From: Plecoglossus altivelis | Taxonomy: Eukaryota > Chordata > Actinopteri > Osmeriformes > Plecoglossidae | Direction of reading: 5' to 3' | DNA length: 64,000 nt | Assembly: GCA_036571765.1 (NCBI GenBank) | Contig: BROE01000001.1 | Location: 6,320,818 to 6,384,817, forward strand | Part shown: positions 62,102-64,000 of the stretch, piece after piece | How the letters are laid out: each line of letters starts with the position of its first letter | Numbering within the stretch: the stretch's first letter is position 1 | Notes under the pieces: model-generated | The model's input: the letters and a program-made list of their open reading frames with translations, nothing else | The model's database searches: none | Told to the model about the DNA's origin: nothing | Translations under genes and position numbers: made by a program

Positions 62102-63588
62102 GGGGGCTGCCACTGACCTGTCTGTTGCGGAGGACAGTGAAGTCTGGTGGAGCCATGCCCAGACCCACACAGATCCTGGCCAATTCGGAGGCCACACTTG
62201 GGACCATGGTAGCGGAGGCCATGGGGGGCACCAGTCCCCCCCCTCCCCCTCCTCCTGTCCCTGGAGGTAACATGGGGTCTCCCTGGGGGGCATTCATCCT
62301 CGCAGCTGGTGGTGGCGGGGGGGGGGGGGGGGGGGACAGACAGTGAGAACATGGAAGGAAGGGGGGGTTTGGCGTGATACTCTTCCTAACCAGTAGCACT
62401 TGGCATAGACCAGGGCTGCTCATGTGTGACATCCATACAAGACTGACAGGAAGGGCCGTATGCTCCCCCCCCTCCCCCTGGGGGTGTGAACATACTGCTG
62501 CTCTAACAGCAGGAGCCTCACCCAGCTTCTTGGTGGCTCGCTTCTTGTTGTGTTGCTGGCTGCCCAAGCTGGTGGAGCCAGCAGGCTCCTGGGCGGGACT
62601 TCCTGTTCCAGAGCTGTCTATCTTCAGCATCTCCTTCAGGACCAGAGTCCCCTTCTGTTCAGAGCAAACAACCAATCAGAGACACAGCCATAACTTACAG
62701 CCAGTTACACTTAGACAAACTTTGTCACCGGCCAATAAGCTGCCACAAATGAATCAGGGTCCTTGGCTGAGGTGTAAATCCTTGGTGGCTTTAAAAGTTC
62801 CTTGTCAGAGACTCCACAGCCTGATTAGGAGAAGAGGCCTGACTCCCCACAGCTCAGGAAGGTTTGTGTTAGACACCCTGTCAGGGGAGCAGAGGGCTAC
62901 AGCGTAGCAGCTTGAACGTCCAGGGTGTGCGTGTTCGCCTTATCAATAACACTGCAGGTTTCAAATGTCTCACAAGTGCGGCTTCTCACATTTAGAAATG
63001 TTACACCTGGACTGCGGCCCTTTCTGTTTCGCTATGGTGTAGTCTCTTTGTGCAAAGTCCTGAACTATGTGAAAAGGGTGTTTGTTATTCCTGCATGCAC
63101 GCAATGTCGGCCGTCTGTTAGCGATTAGGGTACCGCTGATAAATATAGCGTAATCTATCATCCAGCCACATTTCCACGTACCATTGCAAATGACTGGGGA
63201 GACAGCGGGCCGTCTGACTGGTTGATTGGCTCAGGCTTGGGAAGAGGGGGAGGAGTGGGCTCGTTGCCCTTGGAGATCTTCAGGTTGGCAATCAACTCCT
63301 CAAACTCGGAGGAGGGCTGAGGAAGGATGAAGTAAAACATGACTTTTGTATATGGGCAGGGAGTACCTGCAGCAACATTCCTACCTAGGGCTGCATATAA
63401 GCCCCACCTGTGCTAATGTCTGCTAGTCTGGCAACCTTAAAAACCTGTTCCTCAGAACTATCCATCACTGCATGACTGTCTGAGTCCTCTGACATGCAGT
63501 CGGCTCCACACAGTACCTTGTTCTGAGCACCGAACACAGAGATGGCATCTTCATTCCGCTTCAGGAGTCGGATGCTGCCTGCAGGACC
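61003..63588 (-). CDS. xrn1: 5'-3' exoribonuclease 1, C-terminal 411 residues (5' part outside window)
   Basis: XRN1 is the main cytoplasmic 5'->3' exonuclease for decapped mRNA and is concentrated in P-bodies (family knowledge). Eight exons join in phase with GT..AG introns (63588-63517, 63316-63182, 62654-62522, 62305-62118, 62019-61906, 61801-61696, 61593-61433, 61329-61003), giving 1236 nt including the stop. Visible parts are a proline-rich segment after EFEELIANLKIS, a segment with double-stranded-RNA-binding-like pattern at about residues 155-214 of this piece (SELARIC...VHGPQCQSENEAKEKAALFALQRL), a Pro/Gly/Met-rich region, the HNQFVPLQVTKKRV block, and a basic KRKHRKLAVNF tail. The last two blocks match what I remember of vertebrate XRN1 C termini. 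The nuclease domains lie to the right of 64000, so catalytic residues cannot be checked. Six of the seven introns here are about 100-220 bp. Confidence 0.9.
61433..61593 (-). CDS. xrn1: xrn1 exon (LLMPPQGYG...HNQFVPLQ)
   Basis: This 161-nt exon lies between CCCTCCAG and CTGCAG|GTGAGA. It is Met/Pro/Gly-rich and ends with the conserved HNQFVPLQ. Confidence 0.92.
61696..61801 (-). CDS. xrn1: xrn1 exon (NSVGSGFPLPPPLFPG...)
   Basis: This 106-nt exon lies between TCCATAG and AGCAG|GTGAGA. It is Pro/Gly-rich and ends in one base of a split Gly codon. Confidence 0.9.
61906..62019 (-). CDS. xrn1: xrn1 exon (second half of dsRBD-like segment)
   Basis: This 114-nt exon encodes 38 codons and lies between CCTACAG and CTG|GTCAGT. 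The pattern LVVCQV...HGPQC...AKEKAALFALQRL resembles the beta-beta-alpha end of a double-stranded RNA-binding fold. Confidence 0.92.
62060..62099. repeat. (GT)20 microsatellite inside xrn1 intron
   Basis: This perfect dinucleotide run is read as CA on the coding strand and occupies about 40% of a 98-bp intron (62020-62117). Confidence 0.98.
62118..62305 (-). CDS. xrn1: xrn1 exon (first half of dsRBD-like segment)
   Basis: This 188-nt exon follows an acceptor CACCACCAG whose pyrimidine tract is a C19 run. It encodes a Gly-rich stretch and SELARICVGLGMAPPDFTV, ending CAG|GTCAGT. Confidence 0.88.
62317..62335. repeat. G19 homopolymer (C19 on xrn1 coding strand)
   Basis: This mononucleotide run ends 10 bp before the CAG of the xrn1 acceptor at 62306 and forms most of its pyrimidine tract. 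Confidence 0.97.
62522..62654 (-). CDS. xrn1: xrn1 exon (KGTLVLKEMLKID...)
   Basis: This 133-nt exon lies between TGAACAG and CTGG|GTGAGG. It is Ser/Gly/Gln-rich and ends KKRATKKL plus one base of a split Ala codon. Confidence 0.87.
63182..63316 (-). CDS. xrn1: xrn1 exon (PSSEFEELIANLKIS...)
   Basis: This 135-nt exon encodes 45 codons and lies between CTTCCTCAG and ATG|GTACGT. It encodes a short acidic/hydrophobic motif followed by a proline-rich run. Confidence 0.9.
63517..63588 (-). CDS. xrn1: xrn1 exon (GPAGSIRLLKRNEDAISVFGAQNK)
   Basis: This 72-nt exon lies between TTTTCCAG and AAG|GTACTG and is in phase 0 at both ends. It is the most 5' exon that I can support in the window; 63589-64000 reads as intron. 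Confidence 0.85.
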
Positions 63589-64000
63589 CTGGAAAATGAC
63601 ACCGTTAGGACAGACATACAGCAACAGCTACACGGCTCTCACATACAGTGTGTCAACCTGTCTTGCACATTAAATAAAACATGCACGCACACACAGAACA
63701 GACTGGTTATCTGAAGTGCTTTGTGACAGTAGGTCGATATGTTTCTAATTCCAGTAATAAACTCTGCACCAGCGCCATGTTTATAGGAAGCTCATTTATT
63801 GATGTGTTTCTCCTGGTGTGCAGCCTGGTACAGTGCAGACTAGTGAGACTGGGGAAGTTGGTGGGCCTACAGCTGAGGTTCATGGGAGTCGCAGTTCTCG
63901 GAAGCTGCAGCAGTGGGGTGTGTGGTGTCTAGAGGAGGAGCCTAACCAGGAAACATTGCTGAGGCGTCAGAATCACAGAAACCATCACAGCACACCCACA

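Noticed and set aside
1..64000. CRISPR array, phage, operon or toxin-antitoxin system
   Set aside because: All regular repeats are microsatellites without unique spacers of constant length. Gene structure is spliced and vertebrate-like throughout.
63600..64000. Further upstream xrn1 exon
   Set aside because: No frame flanked by a good acceptor and GT donor was found on the minus strand; this stretch reads as intron.

Overview
The window looks like vertebrate nuclear DNA, most likely from a ray-finned fish (teleost). It has two interrupted, vertebrate-type genes with GT..AG introns, several of them only about 100 bp long, and long single-copy spacers full of CA/GT and CT/GA microsatellites and homopolymer runs. 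There are no bacterial, phage or CRISPR features, and I recognise no intact transposon. The teleost call is an inference from the divergence of the two proteins, the compact introns and the microsatellite style; I cannot name the species.

Layout, left to right. Positions 1-10.8 kb are non-coding spacer downstream of klf6. From 10.8 to about 16.8 kb, on the minus strand, lies a complete klf6 gene: four coding exons encode 282 residues, preceded by a TATA-containing promoter region and followed by a 3'UTR of roughly 2.3 kb. From 16.8 to 60.0 kb is a 43 kb spacer with no recognisable protein gene. It holds microsatellites, a few CpG-rich patches and several A+T-rich blocks packed with homeodomain, TALE and RFX-type motifs that read like conserved enhancers. 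From about 60.0 kb to the right edge, on the minus strand, is the 3' part of xrn1: eight exons encoding the last 411 residues, plus a 3'UTR. The catalytic 5' half lies beyond the window.

Both genes are read leftwards, with xrn1 upstream of klf6. klf6 encodes a three-finger Kruppel-like transcription factor, and xrn1 encodes the cytoplasmic 5'->3' exoribonuclease that degrades decapped mRNA. They do not form a shared pathway. The large spacer more probably carries long-range control elements for klf6, a developmentally and stress-regulated gene. I found no convincing new biological system. The observations most worth a second look are a perfect 14-bp RFX X-box palindrome, a nested inverted repeat with a strong 11-bp stem, several enhancer-like blocks, two isolated CpG clusters, and xrn1 introns whose splicing signals consist of unstable simple repeats.
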